Part shown: positions 9,728 through 19,460 of the stretch, in pieces | Position numbering within the stretch: the stretch's first letter is position 1 | Layout: the number at the start of each line of letters is the position of its first letter | Source: an uncultured Pelagibacteraceae bacterium | GTDB lineage: Bacteria; Pseudomonadota; Alphaproteobacteria; Pelagibacterales; Pelagibacteraceae | Length of the DNA: 64,000 nucleotides | Direction of reading: 5' to 3' | Assembly: GCA_902579215.1 (NCBI GenBank) | Contig: CACHGH010000003.1 | Coordinates: 20,868-84,867, forward strand | The notes under the pieces: model-generated | Databases searched by the model: none | Told to the model about the DNA's origin: nothing | The model's input: the letters and a program-made list of their open reading frames with translations, nothing else | Made by a program: the position numbers and the translations under genes

Positions 9728-10570
9728 TTAATTAGATCTTTTGAAGCACTCAATAGTATTTTTAAGGAGACACGCTATTGTCATTGGGCCCACCCCACCT
9801 GGTACAGGAGTTAAAGCTTTTGCAACTTTTGAAACTTCATCAAATGCAACATCACCTACAATTCCTTTGTCGGTCTTATTTATTCCAACATCAATCACAA
9901 TTGCATCTTTTTTAACCCAATCACCTTTTACAAGTTCAGGCATTCCAACAGCAGCAACAATAATGTCTCCTTTTAAACACTCACCTTTTAGATCTTTAGT
10001 TTTAGAATGAGTAATTGTAACCGTACAATTTTCTTTTAAAAGAAGCTGAGTCATTGGTTTTCCATTTAAATTTGATCTACCAATAATTACTGCTTTTTTT
10101 CCACTTAGATTTGGTTCAATTTTTTTAATTAATAAATAGCAACCAAGCGGAGTACATGGAATTGAACTTTCATATCCTGAAGATAAATTTCCAACATTCA
10201 TAGGATGAAATCCATCAACATCTTTGCCTGGTAAAATTGCTTCGATAACTTTTTGTTTATCAATATGCTTAGGTAAAGGTAGCTGAACTAAAATTCCAGA
10301 CACACTACTATCATTATTTAGTTCATTAATTTTATCTAAAATAATTTTTTCTTCTACAGAGTCCGGATATCTTATTACCTCTGATTTTAAACCAACTTCA
10401 TTTGCAGATTTTTCTTTATTTTTTACATAAATTTTACTAGGAGCAAGTTCTCCAACTAATATTACAGTTAGTCCAGGAACTTTATTATATTTAATTTTTA
10501 ATTCAGCTACTTCTTTCTTTAGCTCTTGCCTTAATTCTGCTGCTACTTTTTTTCCGTCTATTAAAATCAT
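9728..10570 (-). CDS. folD: Bifunctional methylenetetrahydrofolate dehydrogenase/cyclohydrolase
   Basis: VGELAPSKIYVKNKEKSANEVG; VQLPLPKHID; VIGRSNLNGKPMTQLLL; PVPGGVGPMTIACLL. Confidence 0.97.
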   Translation of the reverse strand: MILIDGKKVAAELRQELKKEVAELKIKYNKVPGLTVILVGELAPSKIYVKNKEKSANEVGLKSEVIRYPDSVEEKIILDKINELNNDSSVSGILVQLPLPKHIDKQKVIEAILPGKDVDGFHPMNVGNLSSGYESSIPCTPLGCYLLIKKIEPNLSGKKAVIIGRSNLNGKPMTQLLLKENCTVTITHSKTKDLKGECLKGDIIVAAVGMPELVKGDWVKKDAIVIDVGINKTDKGIVGDVAFDEVSKVAKALTPVPGGVGPMTIACLLKNTIECFKRSN

Positions 10571-10574
10571 AAAT

Positions 10575-10868
10575 TTAATTAAAAATAATTGGTGCTATGT
10601 AAAGCTTCATACACATTTCTATAAACCAAATCAATAAAAGTAAGATTACAGGAGAAATATCTAGCGTTCCTAAATTTGGTAAAAATCTCCTAATTTTATT
10701 AAGTATTGGATCAGTCAATTTATAAGTAAGTTCTAAAATTGAATAAACAAATCTATTTTGAGTATTTAAAATATTAAAAGCAATTAACCAACTTACAATT
10801 ACATTTGCAATGACTACATAAGAATAAATTTTTAAAATTTGAAGTAGTAAATAAAAGATGGCTATCAT
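10575..10868 (-). CDS. YggT family membrane protein
   Basis: Two hydrophobic halves, LTDPILNKIRRFLPNLGTLDISPVILLLLI. Confidence 0.88.
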   Translation of the reverse strand: MIAIFYLLLQILKIYSYVVIANVIVSWLIAFNILNTQNRFVYSILELTYKLTDPILNKIRRFLPNLGTLDISPVILLLLIWFIEMCMKLYIAPIIFN

Positions 10869-11950
10869 TTTTTTTCAACATATATTGACTGGCTAGGAAA
10901 TGCGAAGGCAGCATTATTTTTTTCAACAATTTGTTTAATTTCAATTGCAAGTCTTTCTTTAACAGCTAGCCATTCATCCCAGTCATCAGTTTGGGTAAAG
11001 CAACGAATATACATATCAATAGAGCTATCTGCAAATTTATCAACTCTTACTGCATAACCTAGATCAGGTTTATAATCTTTATTAGTTTTAATATAACTCT
11101 CGATTTCATTTCTAACTTTTTTGAGCTGATCAACTGTTGTGTCGTATTGTAAATTAATTGTCCAACTAATAATCCAATTTGTAGTTTGGCTAATATTAAT
11201 AACTGCATTTTCAGCAAATTGAAAATTTGGAATTATAGCTATTGATTTATCAAACTTTCTTATGACTGTTGATCTAAATCCTATTTTTTCAACAATACCT
11301 TCAATTATATCTTCTACTAAAATCCAATCTCCAATTTTAAATCTTTTCTCAACTAAAACTAATATGCCTGAAATTAAATTTTTGAATAGATCTTGTGCCC
11401 CTAAGGCAACTGCAACACCAAACAAACCTAATCCTGCGATTATTGGACCTATTTTTATACCCCAAAGTTCTAAAACTGCCGCAACTCCTAAAATAAAAAT
11501 TAATATTTTTAATGATTTAATAATCCATCCGATTAGTTCTCTTGTTAATATTTTATTTAGTCCAGTTAAAATATACGAAATTGGTTCTATCACTTGGTGC
11601 ATAACCCAAAAAATAAAAATGGTAATTAATGTTCTGTTAATTGTATCGACAATTGCTCTACTATCTTCAGAAAAAGTCATATAATAACTTGCAATAAAAA
11701 AACCGATAACAATTGGTAAAAATCTAGCTGGGCCTTCCATTGCTAAAACAAAAGAGTCATCAAGCTTATTTGAAGTTTTTTTTGCTAAACTTTTTAATCT
11801 TTTAATAATTAATTTACTTATTATTCCTCTAAAAATTAAAAAAATTAAAAAAATTCCTAAGCCAATTAAAATTTGAAATATATCTACACCGAGAATTCCT
11901 TTATTCCATACTTCCAAAAATAATGACTTAAAATTATTAAATAGTTCCAT
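10865..11950 (-). CDS. MscS-family mechanosensitive ion channel
   Basis: GIKIGPIIAGLGLFGVAVALGAQDLFKNLISGILVLVEKRFKIGDWI. Confidence 0.93.
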   Translation of the reverse strand: MELFNNFKSLFLEVWNKGILGVDIFQILIGLGIFLIFLIFRGIISKLIIKRLKSLAKKTSNKLDDSFVLAMEGPARFLPIVIGFFIASYYMTFSEDSRAIVDTINRTLITIFIFWVMHQVIEPISYILTGLNKILTRELIGWIIKSLKILIFILGVAAVLELWGIKIGPIIAGLGLFGVAVALGAQDLFKNLISGILVLVEKRFKIGDWILVEDIIEGIVEKIGFRSTVIRKFDKSIAIIPNFQFAENAVINISQTTNWIISWTINLQYDTTVDQLKKVRNEIESYIKTNKDYKPDLGYAVRVDKFADSSIDMYIRCFTQTDDWDEWLAVKERLAIEIKQIVEKNNAAFAFPSQSIYVEKK

Positions 11951-11952
11951 AT

Positions 11953-12651
11953 CTAAATTTTATATAGCAAAAATTCTTCTTCGCCAGGATTAAAAAGAAA
12001 AATTTTTTTCCATTTAATTTCATTTAAAATACTAGAGGTTTTTTCACCTAAACACATTAAATTCGTATCTTTCCAAAGGTTATTTAGACCATGATTTTTA
12101 ATAATATTTAAAAAGTTAATTGCACTATTTTGAGAATAGATAAATACTATTCCTGGCATTTTTAATTTCAATTTTTCTATAAATTCATCATTAATCTTTT
12201 CAACTGGCCTAGCAATGTAATTTATTATTCGCTTAATATTATAGCCCTCTGATATTAAATGCTGATCTAAATTTGAAGAAATTATCTCTCCACTTACATA
12301 AAGTAATTTTCCATCAGCGGGATTAAAATTTTGTAAAATTAATTCTTTTAAGTTTGCTACATTGCCATCTGCAGAATATACGTTTGAGAATCCAGCTTTA
12401 AGTGCTTGCTTTTCAGTAGCATTTCCTACACAAAAACAATTTATTTTTTTATCTAATTCTTTACTATCTAAAAATTTAATGGAATTAGAACTAGTAAAAA
12501 TAATTCCTTTGTAGTCAAAAAAATTTAAATTCTCATAATTTTTTTTTTCAATTTTAATTACTGGCATATGAGAAACTACATGACCAAGTTTCTGAAATCT
12601 TATTATTAATTCAGTACTGTCTTCCAAAGGTCTGGTTAATAAAATGTGCAT
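11953..12651 (-). CDS. hemD: Uroporphyrinogen-III synthase; start re-assigned to MHILLTRPLEDS (ORF track extends to 12699, overlapping hemC)
   Basis: HILLTRPLEDSTELIIRFQKLGH; GIIFTSSNSIKFL; downstream of hemC. Confidence 0.8.
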   Translation of the reverse strand: MHILLTRPLEDSTELIIRFQKLGHVVSHMPVIKIEKKNYENLNFFDYKGIIFTSSNSIKFLDSKELDKKINCFCVGNATEKQALKAGFSNVYSADGNVANLKELILQNFNPADGKLLYVSGEIISSNLDQHLISEGYNIKRIINYIARPVEKINDEFIEKLKLKMPGIVFIYSQNSAINFLNIIKNHGLNNLWKDTNLMCLGEKTSSILNEIKWKKIFLFNPGEEEFLLYKI

Positions 12652-12652
12652 A

Positions 12653-13561
12653 CTATCTTTTATATGAATCTTTAGATACTTTTTTAAGAATTCCTCCAAC
12701 TTCCAAACCTAATTCTTTAGAAAGCATTATATCTTTTTTTGAGTGATGATAAAATCTTTGTTTACCGTCAATAGAAAATAATTCTGCATTTAAGTTAACT
12801 ACATCATTTTCAACATATGCAAAAGCTCCAACAGCAGTTTCGCAATCGCCCTCTAACACTTTCAAAAAATACCGTTCTGCATTTACAGAAATACTTGTTT
12901 TTTCATGATTAATTTTACTTAATAACTCTAGGGTATGCCTATCATTTTTTCTACATTGTAGAGCTACAACACCTTGTCCAACACTTGGAATGATCTCTTG
13001 GGTAGAAAAAATTTGTGAAATTTGTTTATCTATATTTAATGATTTAAGTCCTGCATAAGCTAAAATAATTGCATCATATAAACCATCATTAAGTTTATTT
13101 ATCCTTGTATCAACATTACCTCTAATGAGTTTATATTTAAGATCATTCCTAATTCTTTTTAGTTGATATTCTCTTCTTAAAGATGATGTGCCAACAACAG
13201 AATTTGTTTTTAAATTTATAATTTGATTATTATTTTTACTTATCAAAACTTCCCTTGGATCATTTCTCTCTAAAAAACAATTTGTAATAAGGCCTTCTGG
13301 TTCCTCGGATGGCATATCTTTTAAAGCGTGAACAGCAATATCAATTTGGTTATTGATTAGATTGTTTTCAATTTTTTTTGAAAAAAGTCCCTTGCCACCA
13401 ATATCTGACAGTCTATCTTTCTGATTTAGATCACCATCAGTTACAATTTTTTTAATTTCAACCTCTGAGCAAAAATTTAAGAGTTTTTCTCTAGCTCTTT
13501 CTGCATAAATTAAGGCCAATTTACTGCCTCGAGATCCTATAATAATTTTTTTGCTTTTCAT
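12653..13561 (-). CDS. hemC: Porphobilinogen deaminase (hydroxymethylbilane synthase)
   Basis: IIIGSRGSKLALIYAERA; VHALKDMPSEEPEGL; EGDCETAVGAFA. Confidence 0.97.
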   Translation of the reverse strand: MKSKKIIIGSRGSKLALIYAERAREKLLNFCSEVEIKKIVTDGDLNQKDRLSDIGGKGLFSKKIENNLINNQIDIAVHALKDMPSEEPEGLITNCFLERNDPREVLISKNNNQIINLKTNSVVGTSSLRREYQLKRIRNDLKYKLIRGNVDTRINKLNDGLYDAIILAYAGLKSLNIDKQISQIFSTQEIIPSVGQGVVALQCRKNDRHTLELLSKINHEKTSISVNAERYFLKVLEGDCETAVGAFAYVENDVVNLNAELFSIDGKQRFYHHSKKDIMLSKELGLEVGGILKKVSKDSYKR

Positions 13562-13607
13562 TTAATTAATTTATACTTCATAAATAATATTTAAATTTAT
13601 TTATTTA

Positions 13608-14678
13608 ATGAAGAGAAAGATAACAATATTGGGAATTGAGTCTAGTTGTGACGAAACAGCCGTATCTATAATTGAAGAAAACAACAATAAAACAAAAATT
13701 TTATCAAATATTGTTTCAAGTCAAGTAGATGTTCATAAAGAATTTGGTGGCGTGGTGCCAGAATTGGCAGCAAGATCTCATATCGAAAAAATTGATTTGA
13801 TAGCAAAAAAAGCAATTGCAGATAGCAATGTTAAAATTGAAGATATAGATGCTGTTGCAGCGACTGCTGGTCCAGGTCTTATTGTTTGTTTATCCGTTGG
13901 TCTAAATTTTGGAAAAACTATTGCATGTTCTTTAAATAAACCTTTTATTGCAGTTAATCATCTTGAGGGGCACGCTTTAAGTCCTAAACTTAATTCAAAA
14001 ATAAACTATCCATATTTATTACTTTTAATTTCTGGAGGCCACACTCAATTTTTAAATGTTAAAGGTTTGGGAAACTACAAAAGATTGGGAACCACAATTG
14101 ATGATGCGCTTGGCGAAGCTTTTGATAAAACGGCAAAATTAATTGGAATAGAATTTCCTGGAGGTCCCAAAATTGAAGAATACGCAAAACTGGGAGATAA
14201 AAATAAATTTAACTTGCCAAAACCGATTATAAATAAAGGTGGATGTAATTTATCATTTGCAGGACTTAAAACAGCTGTTCTGAAAATTTCAAAAAAAATT
14301 AAAACAAAAAAAGAAAAATATGATCTTGCAGCAAGTTTTCAAAAAACTGTTGAAGAAATATTGCTAAAAAAAACTAAAATTGCATTTAATGAATTTAAAA
14401 AAAATAACCTAAGTAAAAAAAATATTTTTGTAATTGCTGGTGGAGTAGCATCTAATAAACAAATCAGGAAAAAATTAGAAAAATTTAGCTTAGAAGAAAA
14501 ATTTGAACCAATTTTTCCTCCTTTAAATCTTTGTAGTGACAACGCGGCAATGATAGCTATGGTTGGTTTAGAAAAATTCAAAAAAAAAAATTTCAACAAA
14601 TTAGATTATCCTGCAAAACCAAGATGGGCGCTTGATGAAAAAGCAATTTTTTTAAAAGGTGCTGGTGTAAAATTATAA
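13608..14678 (+). CDS. tsaD: tRNA N6-adenosine threonylcarbamoyltransferase
   Basis: ILGIESSCDETAVSII; NHLEGHALSP; LISGGHTQFL. Confidence 0.97.
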   Translation: MKRKITILGIESSCDETAVSIIEENNNKTKILSNIVSSQVDVHKEFGGVVPELAARSHIEKIDLIAKKAIADSNVKIEDIDAVAATAGPGLIVCLSVGLNFGKTIACSLNKPFIAVNHLEGHALSPKLNSKINYPYLLLLISGGHTQFLNVKGLGNYKRLGTTIDDALGEAFDKTAKLIGIEFPGGPKIEEYAKLGDKNKFNLPKPIINKGGCNLSFAGLKTAVLKISKKIKTKKEKYDLAASFQKTVEEILLKKTKIAFNEFKKNNLSKKNIFVIAGGVASNKQIRKKLEKFSLEEKFEPIFPPLNLCSDNAAMIAMVGLEKFKKKNFNKLDYPAKPRWALDEKAIFLKGAGVKL

Positions 14679-14801
14679 TGCAATACTGGTTACTCAAACC
14701 AAAGCTTACCATACATTATTAAGACTCTACCGACTCCCACTAACCTTTAAATTAACTTTACGATTAAAAATGTTGATTAGGGCTAATTATAATCAGTAAA
14801 T

Positions 14802-14841
14802 GTATAGCACATCGTATAGCACGACTTTTTAAATTGTGCTA
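14802..14841. repeat. Two direct GTATAGCAC copies (14802-14810 and 14814-14822) plus inverted GTGCTA (14836-14841) just upstream of the methyltransferase start
   Basis: Read directly: ...aatGTATAGCACatcGTATAGCACgactttttaaattGTGCTAaat... Confidence 0.75.
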
Positions 14842-14852
14842 AATTATTTTAA

Positions 14853-17534
14853 ATGTCTATTGTTGAAAATATTGAAACTAAATTAAAAAAAGTATTAGAT
14901 AAAAATGACAAAGATAATTTTATTTATAATTTTTTAGAAGCCTACAATCAACCAAAATCTACTATTAAAAGAATTAAAGAAGGTGACTATAATTTATCTA
15001 AAAAAAAAGGTGAAATAATTTGGAAAAAAAAAATATACTTTTATACAACACAACATGATGAAGATATTCATGATATTATAGATGAAATATCTAAAAATAA
15101 AATTATAGAAAAAAATAGGATAAGATTTCTTATTGTTACAGACTTTAAAGATATTTTATCCGTAGATACAAAAACAAAGTCAACTCTAGATATTAAATTA
15201 AAAGAATTATTAAAAAATGTTGATTTTTTCTTACCATTATGTGGTTTAGAAAAAGCAGAAGATATTATTGAAAATCAAGCAGATATAAAAGCTGCTTATA
15301 AAATGGGAAAATTATACGATTCCCTAATTAAAGATAATATGAATTTTCTTGAAGGTAGTAGAGATAGGCATGGTTTAAACATTTTTTTTTCAAGATTGTT
15401 ATTCTGCTTGTTTGCTGAGGATGCATATATTTTTGAAAAGCGCTTGTTTACAAAATCAATTATCTCTCATACTTCAGAAGACGGTAGTGATTTAGATTCA
15501 TATCTTGAAAAATTATTTAAAGTATTAAAAACAAATAATAGATCTAATCTTCCAAATTATTTTAAATCATTCCCATATGTTAATGGTGGATTATTTAAAA
15601 ATGATTATAAAATTCCTAAAATGTCGTTTGCATCAAGAAAATTGTTAATTGAATGTGGTGATTTAGACTGGAATTCAATTAATCCAGATATTTTTGGATC
15701 TATGATGCAAGCGGTTGTTATTCATGGAGAAAGAAAAGAACTTGGCATGCATTACACGTCATTAACTAATATTTTAAGAGTAATAAAGCCATTATTTTTA
15801 AATGATTTATATGATGCTTTTTATGAGGCTGACAATGATAAAAAAAAATTAAATAAAATATTACGTAAAATTTATAATATTAAAATTTTTGATCCTGCGT
15901 GTGGTTCTGGTAATTTTCTAGTTGTAGCTTTTAAAGAATTATACAGATTAGAAATTGAAATTTTAAAAAAATTAAGAGAAATAGATAATACTGAGTGGCT
16001 AATAACTCAGTCGGGTATAAAGTTATCCCAATTCTATGGGATTGAAGTTGATGATTATGCTCATGAGACGACCAAATTATCTTTATGGATAGCACAACAC
16101 CAAATGCATAATATTTATGAGGATATCCTTAATGAACATAGACCAACGTTACCCTTGTCTGAACCAGGAAATATAATTTGTAAAAATTCGACAGATGTTG
16201 ATTGGTCAAATTTTTGTAAAAATGATCAAGAATCTGAAATTTTTTTAATTGGAAATCCTCCATATTTAGGTCCAAAAAAACAAAAAATCACACATAAAAA
16301 TGATATTAAAAGAGTATTTAATGAAAAAAAAGGAGCTAACATTCTAGATTATATATCTTGTTGGTTTATTTTAGGAGCAAAATATATCTCAAAAAATAAT
16401 GCAAAACTTGCATTTGTTTCAACTACCTCAATTTTTCAGGGAGAACAAATTTCTATTTTATGGCCAAATATGTTTGAACTGGATATAGAAATATTTTTTA
16501 CTTATAAAAGTTTTAATTGGACAAACAATGCAAAAAACAAGGCTGGTGTAGTTTGTACTATAATTGGATTAAAAAAAAAAAATAAAGGTAAAGATATAGA
16601 ACAAAAAAGAATTTTTGAAGAAAATAAAATACATACCGTAAAGTTTATAAATGCATATCTAAATGATGGACCAGATGTTATAGTTTTTAAATCTCGTTCA
16701 TCAATTTCAAATTTACCAAAAATGTCTTTTGGAAATATGCCATTGGATGGGGGAAATTTAATATTATCTCATGATGAAAAAAATGAATTAATAAATGAAA
16801 ATAAAAAGAATGAAAAATTTGTTAAATCTCTTATGGGAGCTGAGGAGTATATTAACGGAAAAAAAAGATATTGTTTATGGATTGAAAAAAAGGATTTAGA
16901 AGAAGCTTTAAACTCAAAATTTATTAAAAATCGAGTAAATAGAGTAAAAAATTTTAGATTATCAAGTAAAGACAAAGGTACTCAAAAATTATCTTCAAGG
17001 CCATATCAATTTAGAGATTTAAATGTTGCGAAAAAAAATAGCATAATAATACCCAGACATACTTCAGAAAAAAGAGAGTTTTTAACTGTTGGTTTTTTGG
17101 ATAAAAGTATAATTATCCCTGACTCAAGCCAGGTAATATATGATCCGCCATTTTATATATTTACAGTTTTATCTTCAAAATTACATTCTGACTGGGCTTC
17201 ATTTGTGGGTGGCACACTTGGGTCAACTCCAAGATATTCAATAATGCTTTGTTATAATACTTTCCCTTTCCCTAATATTAGTCAAGTTGAAAAAAACAAT
17301 TTAGACGAACTGGGTTTTGAGTTAATTGATATAAGAGAAAAGTTTACAGAAAAAACATTAGCAGAATTGTATATGCCAAATAATATGCCTTTTGAGTTAA
17401 AAAAAATTCATACGAAAATTGATAGTTATATAGATAAAATTTATGGAATTAATCCAAGTTTGGATAATATTAAAAAACTATATATACTTTTAAAGTTATA
17501 TAAAAATAATAAAAAAGATAACTTTCTTGTTTAG
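14853..17534 (+). CDS. MmeI-like (Type IIG-related) N6-adenine DNA methyltransferase with degenerate N-terminal nuclease motif
   Basis: FDPACGSGNFLVVAFKELYRLEIEIL (SAM motif I), GNPPYLGPKK (motif IV NPPY), LLFCLFAEDAYIFEKRLF and ELGMHYTSLTNILRVIKPLFL, C-terminal LAELYMPNNMPFELKKIHTKID, collinear with MmeI-type proteins. Confidence 0.9.
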   Translation: MSIVENIETKLKKVLDKNDKDNFIYNFLEAYNQPKSTIKRIKEGDYNLSKKKGEIIWKKKIYFYTTQHDEDIHDIIDEISKNKIIEKNRIRFLIVTDFKDILSVDTKTKSTLDIKLKELLKNVDFFLPLCGLEKAEDIIENQADIKAAYKMGKLYDSLIKDNMNFLEGSRDRHGLNIFFSRLLFCLFAEDAYIFEKRLFTKSIISHTSEDGSDLDSYLEKLFKVLKTNNRSNLPNYFKSFPYVNGGLFKNDYKIPKMSFASRKLLIECGDLDWNSINPDIFGSMMQAVVIHGERKELGMHYTSLTNILRVIKPLFLNDLYDAFYEADNDKKKLNKILRKIYNIKIFDPACGSGNFLVVAFKELYRLEIEILKKLREIDNTEWLITQSGIKLSQFYGIEVDDYAHETTKLSLWIAQHQMHNIYEDILNEHRPTLPLSEPGNIICKNSTDVDWSNFCKNDQESEIFLIGNPPYLGPKKQKITHKNDIKRVFNEKKGANILDYISCWFILGAKYISKNNAKLAFVSTTSIFQGEQISILWPNMFELDIEIFFTYKSFNWTNNAKNKAGVVCTIIGLKKKNKGKDIEQKRIFEENKIHTVKFINAYLNDGPDVIVFKSRSSISNLPKMSFGNMPLDGGNLILSHDEKNELINENKKNEKFVKSLMGAEEYINGKKRYCLWIEKKDLEEALNSKFIKNRVNRVKNFRLSSKDKGTQKLSSRPYQFRDLNVAKKNSIIIPRHTSEKREFLTVGFLDKSIIIPDSSQVIYDPPFYIFTVLSSKLHSDWASFVGGTLGSTPRYSIMLCYNTFPFPNISQVEKNNLDELGFELIDIREKFTEKTLAELYMPNNMPFELKKIHTKIDSYIDKIYGINPSLDNIKKLYILLKLYKNNKKDNFLV

Positions 17535-17537
17535 AAA

Positions 17538-19457
17538 ATGACTAATTTTATAGATGTAGAATATCAGCAAACTGGAAAAAGTCTCCAAACAAACAAATAC
17601 GGTATGAGAGAAATGCAAGCAAGAGCATTTGAAAGTAAAGACTCTCAATATCTTTTGCTAAAAGCTCCTCCTGCCTCAGGAAAGTCAAGAGCATTAATGT
17701 TTTTAGGATTAGACAAACTTTATAATCAAGGACTTAAAAAAGTAATAGTTGCAGTTCCTGAAAAAGTTATTGGTTCCTCATTCGAGAGGGTAAAACTTAC
17801 AGAGAGTGGTTTTTTTGCGGACTGGGATTATAATGAAGATTATAATTTATGTACTCCAGGAGGAGACGATAGAAAGGTAAGGGCTTTTAGAAATTTTATT
17901 GAGGATAAAAAAGAAACAATATTAATCTGTACACATGCAACACTAAGATTTGCGTTCAATCAGTTAAAGATTTCGTCTTTTGATGATACTTTACTAGCTA
18001 TTGACGAGTTTCATCATGTTTCTGCAGCAATAGAAAATAGATTAGGTGAGGTTTTAAATACAGTAATGTCAAAATCAAATGCGCATGTTATAGCAATGAC
18101 AGGCTCGTATTTTAGAGGAGACAGTTTGCCAGTTTTACTTCCTGAGGACGAAATCAAATTTACAAAAGTTACATACAACTATTATGAACAATTAAATGGT
18201 TATAAATTTTTAAAGTCACTTGGAATAGGATATCATTTTTACCAAGGAAGATACTTGTCAGCTATATCAAAAGTTCTTGATACTGATCAAAAAACAATAC
18301 TTCATATTCCAAATGTAAATGCAGGAGAATCTACAAAAGATAAGCATAAGGAGGTTGATACTATTTTGGATATTATTGGAACTGTTGAAAAACAAGATTC
18401 AAAAACAGGAGTTATATTTGTCAAAAGAAAATTGGACGGTAAAATTATAAAAGTTGCAGATTTAGTTAACGATAATCAAAAAGATAGGGATAAAATTGTA
18501 AACTATCTAAGATCTCTAAAGAATGTTGATGATATAGATATAATCATAGCATTGGGCATGGCAAAAGAAGGTTTTGATTGGCCATATTGTGAACACGCTC
18601 TTACAGTTGGATATAGAGGATCTTTAACAGAAATTATTCAAATTATAGGAAGAGCCACTAGAGATAGTTCAAATAAAACTCACTCTCAATTTACAAACTT
18701 AATCGCTCAACCCGATGTAGCTGACAGTGAAGTTAAACTATCGGTAAATAATATGTTAAAAGCAATAACAGCATCCCTATTAATGGAACAAGTATTGGCA
18801 CCACATGTAAATTTTAAATCTAAACACAAGGGAGAAATTCATGAGCCTGGGACCATTTCAGTAGGAGGTTTTAAAGAACCAAGTTCAAAAAAAGTCAAAC
18901 AAATAATTGAAAGTGATCTCAACGACTTAAAAGCTTCAATTCTTCAAGATGACAATATGCTTAAAGCCATGCCAGGAAATGTTGAACCAGAAGTAATGAA
19001 CCAAGTTTTGATTCCAAAAATAATTCAAGAAAAATATCCTGAGTTAACAAAAGATGAGGTGGAAGAAATTCGACAACATGTTTTAGTAGACTCAACAATT
19101 AAAAATGGAGAGATTAAGCATGTCGGTGATAAAAGATTTGTTAGAATGGCTGATAAATTTATTAATATTGACGATCTTCATATAGATCTTATTGATAAAA
19201 TAAATCCATTTCAAAAAGCTTTTGAAGTATTGTCAAAAAGCATAAATAAAAGTTTATTAAAAGTTATAGGTGATACGATTGAGTCTCAAAAAATTTTGAT
19301 GACAGAAGAAGAGGCTGTTATTTTATATAAAGAAAAGATTGGTAAATTCATTAATAAATATGGTAGAGAACCAAAAATAAGTTCGGTAGATCCTCTTGAA
19401 AGAAGAATGGCCGAAGCAATAATTTTTCTAAAAAATAAAAAACGTCAAAAAAGTTAA
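17538..19457 (+). CDS. SF2 (DEAD/DEAH-like) helicase of RM-like cassette
   Basis: Walker A KAPPASGKSRAL, Walker B AIDEFHHVSA, AMTGSYFRGD (motif III-like), EIIQIIGRATRDS (motif VI). Confidence 0.9.
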   Translation: MTNFIDVEYQQTGKSLQTNKYGMREMQARAFESKDSQYLLLKAPPASGKSRALMFLGLDKLYNQGLKKVIVAVPEKVIGSSFERVKLTESGFFADWDYNEDYNLCTPGGDDRKVRAFRNFIEDKKETILICTHATLRFAFNQLKISSFDDTLLAIDEFHHVSAAIENRLGEVLNTVMSKSNAHVIAMTGSYFRGDSLPVLLPEDEIKFTKVTYNYYEQLNGYKFLKSLGIGYHFYQGRYLSAISKVLDTDQKTILHIPNVNAGESTKDKHKEVDTILDIIGTVEKQDSKTGVIFVKRKLDGKIIKVADLVNDNQKDRDKIVNYLRSLKNVDDIDIIIALGMAKEGFDWPYCEHALTVGYRGSLTEIIQIIGRATRDSSNKTHSQFTNLIAQPDVADSEVKLSVNNMLKAITASLLMEQVLAPHVNFKSKHKGEIHEPGTISVGGFKEPSSKKVKQIIESDLNDLKASILQDDNMLKAMPGNVEPEVMNQVLIPKIIQEKYPELTKDEVEEIRQHVLVDSTIKNGEIKHVGDKRFVRMADKFINIDDLHIDLIDKINPFQKAFEVLSKSINKSLLKVIGDTIESQKILMTEEEAVILYKEKIGKFINKYGREPKISSVDPLERRMAEAIIFLKNKKRQKS

Positions 19458-19460
19458 TAT

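Noticed and set aside
12652-12699. hemD N-terminal extension overlapping hemC
   Set aside because: Conserved HemD starts at MHILLTRP; the overlap is a start-choice artefact
14339-14599. Antisense ORF within tsaD (similarly 182-376, 2329-2517, 8204-8416, 9038-9244, 9741-10010, 11262-11684, 16769-16975, 19553-19738)
   Set aside because: Low-complexity, Phe/Leu/Ser-rich translations opposite well-supported genes; no family resemblance
14688-14750. Possible tRNA fragment/attachment remnant (ggttactcaaacc...gactctaccgactcccactaacc) after tsaD
   Set aside because: Could not fold it into a tRNA or match a known tRNA 3' end; no second copy found at the other island edge
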